Assembly (NCBI RefSeq): GCF_026184235.1
Contig: NZ_CP110806.1
Coordinates: 2,418,001-2,482,000, forward strand
DNA: 64,000 nt
Origin: Cellulomonas sp. S1-8
Lineage (GTDB): Bacteria > Actinomycetota > Actinomycetes > Actinomycetales > Cellulomonadaceae
Direction of reading: 5' to 3'
Both the position numbers and the translations under genes were made by a program. This document shows, piece after piece, positions 1 to 7,498 of this stretch (within the stretch, counting starts at the first letter, position 1; each line of letters opens with the position of its first letter). Below the pieces are notes generated by a model, which saw only the letters and a program-made list of their open reading frames with translations, did no database searches and was not told the origin of the DNA.

Positions 1-505
1 CGCGCAGCCGCTCCTGGTCGGCCGGTGCCAGGCCGACGCCGGCACGCGCGAACCGGGTGCGCGTGCGGTGCAGCAGCCACGCGGTGTCGGGTGCGAGCGC
101 CGTCCCGTCGGCCTCGACGCGCGCCGCGAGCGCCTCGACGCGCGCGTGCAGGCGCGCATCGAGCCAGATCGCGTCGGAGTGCGCGGCCAGCAGCGGCGCA
201 ACCTCCTCCTCGATCGCCTGCAGCGCGGGCGTCGAGTCGGCCCCCGCCTGCACGTAGAACGCGGACACCGCCCGCGACAGCAGCCGTCCCGAGCGCTGCA
301 GCGCCTCGAGCGTGTTCTCGACCGTGGGCTCGGCCGGGTCGGTCGCGATCGCCTCGACCTCGGCCCGCTCCTCGGCCATCCCCGCCCGGATCGCGGGCAG
401 GAAGTGCTCGTCGCGCAGCCCCCGGAACCCGGGGAGCCCGTAGGGCAGGTCGGACGCACGGGCGAAGGGGTTGGTGGGGTCGAGCACGGCGGCGTCGGAG
501 GTCAT
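1..505 (-). CDS. M3-family oligopeptidase/peptidyl-dipeptidase, 5' part
   Basis: The reading frame starts at ATG (505-503) and runs off the left edge, leaving 168 codons. The N-terminus matches the Dcp/oligopeptidase A type of M3 zinc metallopeptidase: NPFARASDLPYGLPGFR near residue 11, then HFLPAI, GMAEERAEVEAIA and a PTVENTLEAL stretch, in family order. These enzymes degrade short peptides in the cytosol. The HExxH zinc site lies outside the window, so catalytic competence cannot be judged. The gene begins 33 nt after the stop of ald on the same strand and may be co-transcribed with it. No clear Shine-Dalgarno precedes the ATG. Confidence 0.85.
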   Translation of the reverse strand, partial: MTSDAAVLDPTNPFARASDLPYGLPGFRGLRDEHFLPAIRAGMAEERAEVEAIATDPAEPTVENTLEALQRSGRLLSRAVSAFYVQAGADSTPALQAIEEEVAPLLAAHSDAIWLDARLHARVEALAARVEADGTALAPDTAWLLHRTRTRFARAGVGLAPADQERLR

Positions 506-538
506 GCGCCCATCGTCACAGACTCGGACGCCGCGACG

Positions 539-1672
539 TCAGCGGACGGCGCCGGTCGGCCCCGCGAGCACGTCCCGGGGCGACGTCCAGGCGTACCCGT
601 GGGCCTGCGCGACCGCCTCGTTGAGCAGCCGCCCGTCGTGCGTCGTCAGGCCGCCCGCGAGCGCGGGGTCGGCGCTCAGCGCGGCCTGCCACCCGAGGGC
701 CGCGAGCGCCGCCAGGTAGGGCACCGTGACGTTGGTGAGGGCGCGCGTCGAGGTCACCGGGACGGCGCCGGGCATGTTGGCGACGCAGTAGAGCACCGAG
801 CCGTGCACGCGGAACGTGGGCTCGTCGTGCGTCGTGGGGCGGGTGTCCTCGAAGCACCCTCCCTGGTCGACGGCGACGTCGACGAGGACCGACCCCTGCC
901 GCATGCGGGCGACCAGGTCGTTGCTGACGAGCCGCGGTGCGAGGGCCCCGGGCAGCAGGACGGCGCCGATGACGAGGTCGGCGTCGAGCAGCTCGCGCTC
1001 GACGGCCCACGTGGACGACGCGACGGTGCGCACCCGACCGGCGAACAGGTCGTCGAGCTCGCGCAGGCGCGGCAGGGAGACGTCGAGGACGGTGACGTCG
1101 GCGCGCATGCCGACGGCGATCTGGGCGGCGTGCGTGCCGACGACGCCACCGCCGAGCACGACGACCTTGGCGCCGTCGACGCCGGGCACACCGCCGAGCA
1201 GGACCCCGCGGCCGCCTTCGTTGCGCATGAGGTGGTAGGCGCCGACCTGCGTGGCGAGCCGTCCGGCGACCTCGCTCATGGGGGCGAGCAGCGGCAGGGA
1301 CCCGTCGGTGTGGCGCACCGTCTCGTACGCGATCGACGTGGTGCCGGCGGCGAGCAGGGCGTCGGTGGCGGGGCGGTCCGCGGCGAGGTGCAGGTAGGTG
1401 AACAGCGTGAGGCCCTCGCGCAGGTAGGCGTACTCGGCGGCGACCGGCTCCTTGACCTTGCACACGAGCGGGGCCGACCACGCGTCGGCGGCGGTGGGGA
1501 CGATGCTGGCGCCCGCCGCGCGGTAGTCGTCGTCGTCGATCGCGGAGCCGTGGCCCGCACCGGTCTCGACGATCACCTCGTGCCCGGCGGCGACGAGGTG
1601 CTGCGCGCCCGCGGGGGTGAGGGCGACGCGGTACTCGCGGTTCTTGGTCTCGCGCGGGATGCCGACCTGCAT
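539..1672 (-). CDS. ald: Alanine dehydrogenase
   Basis: The protein has 377 residues, close to the usual 370. It interconverts L-alanine and pyruvate plus ammonia with NAD. Visible features are the N-terminal substrate-domain signature RETKNREYRVALTP (residues 7-20), the Lys in CKVKEP (K74), the catalytic His in YLHLA (H95), and a Rossmann glycine loop GGGVVG at 174-179 followed by a beta strand ending in Asp197. A Shine-Dalgarno-like AGGAG precedes the ATG. The gene is divergent from an Lrp/AsnC regulator at 1788, the classical arrangement for alanine-inducible ald in actinobacteria, and an inverted repeat lies between them. Identification is firm. Confidence 0.95.
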   Translation of the reverse strand: MQVGIPRETKNREYRVALTPAGAQHLVAAGHEVIVETGAGHGSAIDDDDYRAAGASIVPTAADAWSAPLVCKVKEPVAAEYAYLREGLTLFTYLHLAADRPATDALLAAGTTSIAYETVRHTDGSLPLLAPMSEVAGRLATQVGAYHLMRNEGGRGVLLGGVPGVDGAKVVVLGGGVVGTHAAQIAVGMRADVTVLDVSLPRLRELDDLFAGRVRTVASSTWAVERELLDADLVIGAVLLPGALAPRLVSNDLVARMRQGSVLVDVAVDQGGCFEDTRPTTHDEPTFRVHGSVLYCVANMPGAVPVTSTRALTNVTVPYLAALAALGWQAALSADPALAGGLTTHDGRLLNEAVAQAHGYAWTSPRDVLAGPTGAVR

Positions 1673-1719
1673 GGCGGGGTGCTCCTGTCCGGACGTCGGG
1701 CGGTGGTGTGGTGCCGGTC

Positions 1720-1736
1720 ACTTCTGAGTGTGAAGT
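1720..1736. promoter_or_regulatory. Inverted repeat in the ald/lrp divergent promoter region
   Basis: ACTTC-N7-GAAGT lies between the divergent ald and Lrp-type genes. Its place suggests an Lrp/AsnC operator controlling ald and perhaps its own gene. The arms are only 5 bp, so the assignment rests mainly on position. Confidence 0.4.
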
Positions 1737-1775
1737 TCGTGTGTTGCGAGCGCATGACGACGGGATGTTGTTCGG

Positions 1776-1781
1776 TAGCGT
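1776..1781 (+). promoter_or_regulatory. -10 element of the Lrp-type gene (leaderless)
   Basis: TAGCGT ends 6 nt before the ATG at 1788, with no Shine-Dalgarno between. This fits a leaderless transcript starting at or next to the start codon. Confidence 0.5.
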
Positions 1782-1787
1782 GGGGCG

Positions 1788-2303
1788 ATGTCCGTCGATC
1801 GTTCGTCCTCTCGCGCTCCCGCCCCCCTCGCGAGCCGAAGCGCGTTCGGCGATCTCGACGACGTGGACCGCGCTCTGCTGCGCGAGCTCGAGCGGGACGG
1901 CCGCATCTCCAACAAGGACCTCGCCGCGCTGGTGGGGGTCGCGCCCTCGACGTGCCACGCGCGGGTCGCGGCGCTGCGCACGCGCGGCGTGCTGCGCGGC
2001 TTCCACGCGGTCGTCGACCCCGAGGCGGTCGGTCGCGGCCTGCAGGCGATCTGCGCGGTGCGGCTGCAGGCGGGGGCGCGTCGGCAGCTCGGGGCGTTCG
2101 CCCGCGAGCTCGCGGGACGCCCCGAGGTGCGCGACGTGTACCTGCTGGGCGGGTCGGACGACGTGCTCGTGCACGTCGCCGTGCACGACTCGCGTGCGCT
2201 GCGCGCGTTCGTAGTCGAGCACCTGAGCACCCGGCCCGAGGTCGCGCACACCCAGACGAGCCTGGTGTTCGAGCACCTGCACGCACCGACGACGGCGGGC
2301 TGA
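1788..2303 (+). CDS. Lrp/AsnC-family transcriptional regulator
   Basis: The protein has 171 residues with an N-terminal winged helix-turn-helix (about residues 25-70: LDDVDRALLRELERDGRISN, then a recognition-helix region with APSTCHARVAAL) and a C-terminal RAM/ligand-binding half (about 80-155, containing EVRDVYLLGGSDDVLVHVAV). Such proteins sense amino acids. Divergent placement next to ald makes it the probable AldR-type regulator of alanine dehydrogenase. Functional assignment to ald is inference from context; the family assignment is clear. The ATG lies 6 nt after a TAGCGT box, pointing to a leaderless mRNA. Confidence 0.9.
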   Translation: MSVDRSSSRAPAPLASRSAFGDLDDVDRALLRELERDGRISNKDLAALVGVAPSTCHARVAALRTRGVLRGFHAVVDPEAVGRGLQAICAVRLQAGARRQLGAFARELAGRPEVRDVYLLGGSDDVLVHVAVHDSRALRAFVVEHLSTRPEVAHTQTSLVFEHLHAPTTAG

Positions 2304-2307
2304 CCCT

Positions 2308-3084
2308 GTGGCCGGCGCGGTGCACCGCAAGGCCCGGACGAACGCACCCGCGGGCTTCTTCGCGTGCGAGGCCGCGGGGCTGCGCTGGCTCGCTGCCGCC
2401 GGGGGTGCGCCCGTCGTCGAGGTGCTCGACGTCGGGGACGACCACCTCGACCTCGTCCGGCTGCACCCCGTCCCTCCGGACGTCGCGGCCGCCCGCGCGT
2501 TCGGCGCGGCGTTGGCCCGCACGCACGACGCGGGCGCGCCTGCGTTCGGCGCCCCGCCCGACGGCTGGCCGGGCGACGGCTGGTTCGGGCCTCTCGACGC
2601 CCCCCTGACCCTGGCGGCGGGCCGGTACGACACGTGGGGCGCGTTCCTGGCGGACTGCCGGATCTCCCCCGTCGCGACGGCCCTGCGCGCGGCCGGGCTC
2701 ACGACGTCCGCGGACGACGACGCCGTCGACCGGCTGGTGGGACGGCTGCGCTCCGGCCGGTGGGACGACGACGAGCCGCCCGCCCGCCTGCACGGCGACC
2801 TGTGGCAGGGCAACGTCGTGTGGACGGCCGACGGCGCCACGCTGACCGACCCGGCGGCGCACGGCGGGCACCGCGAGACCGACCTGGCGATGCTCGCGCT
2901 GTTCGGCCTGCCGCACCTGCACGACGTCCTCGAGGCGTACGCCGCGGTGCACCCTCTGCGACGTGGGTGGCAGCACCGGGTGGGGCTGCACCAGTTCTAC
3001 CCGGTCGCGGTGCACGCGCTGCTGTTCGGCGGCGGCTACGTCGCGCAGACGCGTCGGCTGCTCCACGCGGCGGTCGACGCCTGA
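2308..3084 (+). CDS. Fructosamine kinase family protein
   Basis: The 258-residue protein has an aminoglycoside-phosphotransferase-like kinase fold of the fructosamine/ketosamine-3-kinase family, which phosphorylates glycated amines and so helps their removal. It carries the catalytic loop HGDLWQGN (162-169) and the Mg-binding DPAAHGGHRETDLAM (from D181). The N-lobe is short, beginning at the conserved lysine region (HRKA) without the usual glycine-rich strand; I believe this short form is common in actinobacteria. The GTG start is only 4 nt after the Lrp gene stop and has no visible Shine-Dalgarno, so translational coupling is likely. The in-vivo substrate is unknown. Confidence 0.85.
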   Translation: MAGAVHRKARTNAPAGFFACEAAGLRWLAAAGGAPVVEVLDVGDDHLDLVRLHPVPPDVAAARAFGAALARTHDAGAPAFGAPPDGWPGDGWFGPLDAPLTLAAGRYDTWGAFLADCRISPVATALRAAGLTTSADDDAVDRLVGRLRSGRWDDDEPPARLHGDLWQGNVVWTADGATLTDPAAHGGHRETDLAMLALFGLPHLHDVLEAYAAVHPLRRGWQHRVGLHQFYPVAVHALLFGGGYVAQTRRLLHAAVDA

Positions 3085-3178
3085 CCCCGTCCGACCGCGG
3101 CCGGCGGGCCGTGGCCAGGTCCTGTGAGGGCTTGGTGTGGGCCTGCCGGGCCCTGGTCGTCCGCCCAGGTCCGCGAGT

Positions 3179-3184
3179 TAACCT
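3179..3184 (+). promoter_or_regulatory. Candidate -10 (TAACCT) for the alpha/beta hydrolase
   Basis: TAACCT lies in the 180-nt gap before the hydrolase. If it is used, the leader would be about 75 nt and would include the GGAGGT at 3254-3259. Confidence 0.35.
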
Positions 3185-3264
3185 CTCGTCACGCTGCAGA
3201 ACCACCCCCCGTGTGCCGACAATCACGGTGGACCGCACTGCACCACCGCCCCCGGAGGTCACCC

Positions 3265-3939
3265 ATCGCCAGGCCCATCGTGCTCGTGCACGGGACGCGC
3301 ACGTCGTCGGCGATCTGGGACGCCCAGGTCGAGGCGATGCGCCGCAGCGGGCACCCGACGGTGGCGATCGACCTGCCGGGCCACGGCTCACGCGCCCACG
3401 AGCGGTTCACGCTCGACGGCGCGCTGGCGGCCATCGACGGCGCCGTCGCGTCGTGCAGCGAGCCCCCGCTGCTCGTGGGCCTGTCCCTCGGCGGGTACAC
3501 GGCCCTCGCGTACGCCGGCCGGCACGAGGACCGCATCGCAGGCGTCGTGCTGGCGGGCTGCTCGACCGAGATCCGCGGCAAGCCCCTGTCGCTGTACCGC
3601 CGCGCGTCGCACCACGTGACGCGGTGGTTCGGCCTCGGCCAGGGCTCGTGGCACGTCGTGTCGGACATGCTCTCGGCCATGGCCGGGTACTCCCCCCTGC
3701 GGGACCTGCGTCGCCTGCTGCTGCCGGTGTGGCTGGTCAACGGGCAGCGCGATCCCCTGCGGCTCGACGAGCGGCGCTACCTGCGTGCCCTGCCGGGGGT
3801 GCGCCTGACCGTCGTGCCGCGGGCCGGGCACGACGTGAACTCGCACGCGCCGGCGGCGTTCAACCGCGTCCTGCTCGACGCGCTGCACGAGCTCGCCGCG
3901 CACACCCACGGGCACGCGCACCGCCTGTCGCGCGTCTGA
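3265..3939 (+). CDS. Alpha/beta hydrolase (start codon uncertain, possibly ATC)
   Basis: The protein has about 224 residues with a standard alpha/beta-hydrolase fold: oxyanion region PIVLVHGTRTSS near the N-terminus, nucleophile elbow GLSLGG (Ser74 in this numbering), an acid in NGQRDPLRLD and the catalytic histidine in RAGHDVN. The substrate cannot be told. The start is odd. Homology would place Met just before ARPIVLVHG, and a good GGAGGT (3254-3259) stands 5 nt upstream of that spot, but the codon is ATC (3265-3267). Alternatives are an upstream GTG at 3211 or 3124 without a Shine-Dalgarno, or GTG at 3280, which would cut into the first beta strand. The C-terminus is His-rich (HTHGHAHR). 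Confidence 0.75.
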   Translation: MARPIVLVHGTRTSSAIWDAQVEAMRRSGHPTVAIDLPGHGSRAHERFTLDGALAAIDGAVASCSEPPLLVGLSLGGYTALAYAGRHEDRIAGVVLAGCSTEIRGKPLSLYRRASHHVTRWFGLGQGSWHVVSDMLSAMAGYSPLRDLRRLLLPVWLVNGQRDPLRLDERRYLRALPGVRLTVVPRAGHDVNSHAPAAFNRVLLDALHELAAHTHGHAHRLSRV

Positions 3940-3981
3940 GTCCGCGCCGCTACCCTCGCCGGGCGCCGGAAGGAGCCGGGC

Positions 3982-4745
3982 GTGGAGCGGATCGCGGTGC
4001 TGTCGGACGTGCACGGCAACATGACGGCCTTCGACGCGGTGCTGCGGGACGTCGACGCCCGCGGCATCGGCACGGTGCTGAACCTGGGCGACGTGGTCGG
4101 CAAGGGGCCGCGCGGCTCGGCGGCCGTCGCGCGCAGCCGTGAGCGCTGCACCCTGACCGTGCGCGGCAACTGGGACGACTTCCTGCCGCGGCCGCAGACC
4201 GTGCGCGACGAGGCGCTGACGTGGTGGTACGAGGAGCTGACGCCGGACGACCGCGCGTGGCTGCTCGGGCTGCCGCTCGTGCACCACCTCGAGCTCAGCG
4301 GGCGCCGGATCCGGCTGCTGCACGCCTCGGCTGGCAGCGTCCACGTGCGCGTGCACTTCCACCACACCCCGCAGGAGTTCGCGGGCATGTTCGCCACGAC
4401 CGAGCTGACCGGTGACGGCCCACCTCCGACCATGGTCGGCTACGGCGACGTGCACGACGCCTACGTCGAGACGTTCGAGGGTCGCACGCTGTTCAACGTC
4501 GGCAGCGTCGGCAACCCGCTCGACGAGCCGACCGCGTCGTACGTGGTGCTCGAGGGCGAGCCCGGCGGGGACCCACGCGCTCCGTTCTCGCTGCAGATCG
4601 TCCGCGTGCCGTACGACGTGGAGGCGGAGATCGCCGTGGCCGCGACCTGCGGATGCCGCACCGCGAGGCCTACGCGATCGAGCTGCGCACGGCGATCTAC
4701 CGCGGACTGCACGCCGAGCGAGGGCTGCGCGCGGACGACGTCTGA
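3982..4745 (+). pseudogene. Metallophosphoesterase with a frameshift near its 3' end
   Basis: The frame from GTG 3982 (Shine-Dalgarno AAGGAG) encodes a calcineurin-like phosphoesterase of the YfcE/MJ0936 type: metal ligands in SDVHGN, GDVVGKGP and GNWDDF, and a C-terminal GYGDVHD. After DVEAEIAVA at about 4641 the frame shifts. The expected C-terminal helix (RDLRMPHREAYAIEL, then ADDV and TGA at 4743-4745) continues in the frame beginning at 4641. Without correction the frame runs antisense through the next gene to 5601. One extra C in GGCCGCG would restore a protein of about 254 residues. It is either a true recent frameshift or a sequencing error at a short C run. Catalytic residues are upstream of the break. 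Confidence 0.8.
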
Positions 4746-4776
4746 CGGGCGGGCGTCGCCGGCGGGCGTGGCCGGC

Positions 4777-5586
4777 TCAGCGACCGTCCGCGCCGAGGAA
4801 CGTGCGGAGCGCCGAGACGAACGCCTCCGGCTGCTCGGAGTGCACCCAGTGCCCGGCGCCCTTGAGCGTCACGAGCGTCGTGCGCGGGAACAGGCGGCGC
4901 ATCGCCGGGTCGTGCTCGGGGCGCACGTAGTCGGACCTGTCGCCCGCCACCCACAGCACCGGGTGGTCGAACGTGGCCTCGCCGACGTCGGGGAAGCCAC
5001 CGACCGCCGCCAGGTCGCGACGCAGCAGGTCGAGGTTGGCCTGCCAGCGGAAGCCGCCGTCGCCGTCGGCGCGCAGGTTCTGCAGCAGGAAGCCGCGCAC
5101 CCGGGCGTCGGGGATGCGCGCCGCGAGCCGCTCGTCGGCCTCGCCGCGACGGGCCAGCGTCGTCAGGTCGACGGCCGCGAGGCTGTCCAGCAGGTGCGCG
5201 AACTCGCCCACCGAGCCGCCTGCGGCCGGGGCGATGTCCGCGACCACCAGCCGCCCGACGAGCTCCGGGTGCCGCAGCGCGAGGACCATCGCGACCTTGC
5301 CGCCCATCGAGTGCCCGACGACGTGCACGGGTCCGTCGGCGGCGGCCCCGGCACGCAGGTGGTCGGCGACGAGGTCCGCGGTCGTCGTGTAGTCGAACCG
5401 GTCGGTCCACGCCGAGCGGCCGTGGTCCGGCAGGTCCAGCAGCAGGGACCGGTACTCGGGCGCCAGCGCCTTGGCGATCTGCGCGAAGTTGCGCCCTTGC
5501 CCGAACAGCCCGTGCAGGAAGACGACCGGGGCACCGGACTCCCCCACGGTCGTGCTGCTCAGGGTGCCCGCCGCGCTGGTGCTCAC
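4777..5586 (-). CDS. Alpha/beta hydrolase, YbfF-like esterase
   Basis: This alpha/beta hydrolase has HG motif VVFLHGLFGQGRNF, nucleophile elbow GHSMGG, an acid in VAGDRSDYV and catalytic His in GAGHWVHSE, an order and spacing seen in YbfF-type acyl-CoA or carboxyl esterases. I chose the GTG at 5586 because a TAGGCT box ends 8 nt upstream, as in the other leaderless genes here. A second GTG lies at 5592 and an ATG at 5634. The first gives 269 residues, typical for the family. The gene is convergent with the damaged phosphoesterase. Substrate is unknown. Confidence 0.85.
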   Translation of the reverse strand: MSTSAAGTLSSTTVGESGAPVVFLHGLFGQGRNFAQIAKALAPEYRSLLLDLPDHGRSAWTDRFDYTTTADLVADHLRAGAAADGPVHVVGHSMGGKVAMVLALRHPELVGRLVVADIAPAAGGSVGEFAHLLDSLAAVDLTTLARRGEADERLAARIPDARVRGFLLQNLRADGDGGFRWQANLDLLRRDLAAVGGFPDVGEATFDHPVLWVAGDRSDYVRPEHDPAMRRLFPRTTLVTLKGAGHWVHSEQPEAFVSALRTFLGADGR

Positions 5587-5742
5587 GGTCACCGAGCCTA
5601 GGTCCTGCGTGCTGCGCCGACCCGACGACGCCACGCCACCCGCTCACGCCGCACCCCGTGCCGCCCCCCGTGCCGCCCAGGGCAGATCCGCCCTGGGCAG
5701 CGCGGCCCCCGCGACGGGTCCGCGGCGGCGCAGGGTGGACGC

Positions 5743-6372
5743 ATGAGCACACAGGCACCAACCCGACCCTCCGACGACGAGCTGCTGACCCGGCTCGCGC
5801 ACGAACGCATCGTCGTGCTGAGCACGGCGCTCGACGAGCACACCGGCCACCGCCTGGCGGCGCAGCTCTTCCTGCTGGCCACGGAGGACCCCCACGCCGA
5901 CATCACGCTGTGGATCAGCTCGCCCGGTGGGTCGGTCCCCGCGATGCTGGCGATCCACGACGTCATGCGGCTGATCCCCAACGACGTGCGCACCGTCGCC
6001 GTCGGCATGGCCGCGAGCGCCGGGCAGTTCCTGCTGTCGGCCGGGACGCCGGGCAAGCGGTACGCGCTGCCGCACGCGCGCGTCCTGCTGCACCAGGGAT
6101 CGGCGGGCATCGGCGGCACCGCGGTGGACGTCGAGCTGCAGGCCGACGAGCTCCGGCACACCCGCGACACGGTGCTGGGCCTCATCGCGCAGCACACCGG
6201 GCAGGACGTCGCGCGCGTGCGGGAGGACTCGTTGCGTGACCGCTGGTTCACGGCGGCCGAGGCGCTGGAGTACGGGTTCGTCGACGCGATCGCGACGGGC
6301 CTGACGGACGTGCGGCCGGCGGGCACGCGACGCACGGTCGTGGGCAGCGGTGCGGCGGGGTTCGGCGCATGA
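5743..6372 (+). CDS. clpP: ClpP-family protease, catalytic subunit (paralog 1)
   Basis: The 209-residue ClpP carries a complete catalytic triad: Ser92 in GMAASAGQ, His117 in RVLLHQ and Asp166 in [11 protein letters not shown]. It also has the ISSPGGSV strand that lines the chamber. ClpP tetradecamers degrade unfolded proteins delivered by ClpX/ClpC ATPases. The gene overlaps the following clpP paralog by 4 nt (ATGA), so the two subunits are probably made together. A PopR/ClgR-like regulator lies just downstream on the other strand. This resembles the accessory clpP3-clpP4/popR locus of Streptomyces rather than the housekeeping clpP1-clpP2 operon beside clpX. Only a weak Shine-Dalgarno is present. 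Confidence 0.9.
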   Translation: MSTQAPTRPSDDELLTRLAHERIVVLSTALDEHTGHRLAAQLFLLATEDPHADITLWISSPGGSVPAMLAIHDVMRLIPNDVRTVAVGMAASAGQFLLSAGTPGKRYALPHARVLLHQGSAGIGGTAVDVELQADELRHTRDTVLGLIAQHTGQDVARVREDSLRDRWFTAAEALEYGFVDAIATGLTDVRPAGTRRTVVGSGAAGFGA

Positions 6373-6962
6373 GCGGCTACCTGGTGCCGAACGTCGTCGA
6401 GCGGCGCGGCAACGTCGAGCGCTCGGTGGACGTGTTCAGCCGGCTGCTGTCGGAACGGATCGTGTACCTGGGCACCCCGATCGACGACGGCGTCGCCAAC
6501 GTGCTGGTCGCGCAGCTGCTGCACCTCGAGGCCGACAACCCGGACCTGCCGATCCAGCTGTACGTGAACTCGCCCGGCGGGTCGACGTCGGCGATGCTCG
6601 CCGTCTACGACGCGATGCAGTACGTGCGCCCGGCCGTCGAGACGACGTGCGTGGGCCAGGCCGCGGCGGACGCCGCGGTGCTGCTCGCGGGCGGGGCCGC
6701 CGGGCGCCGGGCGATCCTCGCGCACGGTCGCGTCGTGCTGCACCAGCCCACGACGCGCGGCGAGGGCACGATCCCGGACCTGATCCTGGCGGCCGACGAG
6801 GTCGTGCGGGTGCGCGCCCAGCTCGAGGAGGTGCTCGCCCGGCACACCGGCAAGGACGTCGCGACGCTGCGGCACGACACCGACCGCGACCTCGTCCTCA
6901 CCGCCGAGCAGGCGGTGGCGTACGGCATCGCGGACCACGTGGTGACGTCGCGCGGACGCTGA
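6369..6962 (+). CDS. clpP: ClpP-like subunit lacking the catalytic serine (paralog 2)
   Basis: The 197-residue protein aligns with ClpP over its whole length ([26 protein letters not shown]). His125 and Asp174 of the triad are kept, but the nucleophile segment reads [14 protein letters not shown] where ClpP has GQAASMGA: the serine position is Ala100 (codon GCG). The subunit should therefore be proteolytically inactive, like ClpR proteins of cyanobacteria and plastids, and may shape a mixed complex with the intact subunit encoded 4 nt upstream. That role is inferred. The reading frame is otherwise undamaged, which argues against simple decay. Confidence 0.88.
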   Translation: MSGYLVPNVVERRGNVERSVDVFSRLLSERIVYLGTPIDDGVANVLVAQLLHLEADNPDLPIQLYVNSPGGSTSAMLAVYDAMQYVRPAVETTCVGQAAADAAVLLAGGAAGRRAILAHGRVVLHQPTTRGEGTIPDLILAADEVVRVRAQLEEVLARHTGKDVATLRHDTDRDLVLTAEQAVAYGIADHVVTSRGR

Positions 6963-6996
6963 GCGGGTCGGGCCGGGCGGGCGCCGGCGCGGCCAC

Positions 6997-7368
6997 TCAG
7001 GCGGCGAGCAGCGTGCCCGTCCGCGGCGCGCCGGCCGGCGCCCGTCCGTGACCGGGGCGTGAGGAGAGCGAGCGCACGACCTGTCCTCGGCGGGTAGCGG
7101 GCGCGTCGAGCGCGTCGACGAGGCCCTGGGCGAGGTCCACCAGGGTGAGCCCGAGGGCGTCGGTGAGGGCGGCGAGCACCTCGGAGGACGGCTCCTTGAG
7201 CCCGCGCTCGACCTCGGAGAGGTACTGGGGCGACAGGCGCGCCCGGACCGCGACGTCGACGAGGCGCAGCCCGCGCTCCTCGCGCGCGGCCCGCAGCAGC
7301 GCACCGATGGTGCGCCGCCAGGCGGACGGGCGGCGCACGGGGACCAGCGGGACGACCTCGTGCTCCAT
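6997..7368 (-). CDS. XRE-type regulator of the ClgR/PopR family
   Basis: The protein has 123 residues with a helix-turn-helix at about 20-80: LLRAAREERGLRLVDVA, then LSPQYLSEVERG followed by LKEPSSEVLAAL. That wording is characteristic of ClgR and PopR, activators of clp protease genes in actinobacteria. The tail is basic and low-complexity and ends in TLLAA; ClgR-type regulators commonly end in small hydrophobic residues read by ClpP proteases, so self-proteolysis is possible. It converges on the clpP pair. The ATG is preceded at 6 nt by TAGGTT with no Shine-Dalgarno, so the mRNA is likely leaderless. Confidence 0.8.
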   Translation of the reverse strand: MEHEVVPLVPVRRPSAWRRTIGALLRAAREERGLRLVDVAVRARLSPQYLSEVERGLKEPSSEVLAALTDALGLTLVDLAQGLVDALDAPATRRGQVVRSLSSRPGHGRAPAGAPRTGTLLAA

Positions 7369-7498
7369 GACCCGAACCTATCGACGGCGCAGGGCCGCGC
7401 GGGAGGCGATCCGCCGACAGCAGAACGGGCGACGCGCGCCCGAGGTGTCGCGAAACCCCGCACCCCCCGGGTGACCTGCCCGCGACCGGGGCGTCGGG

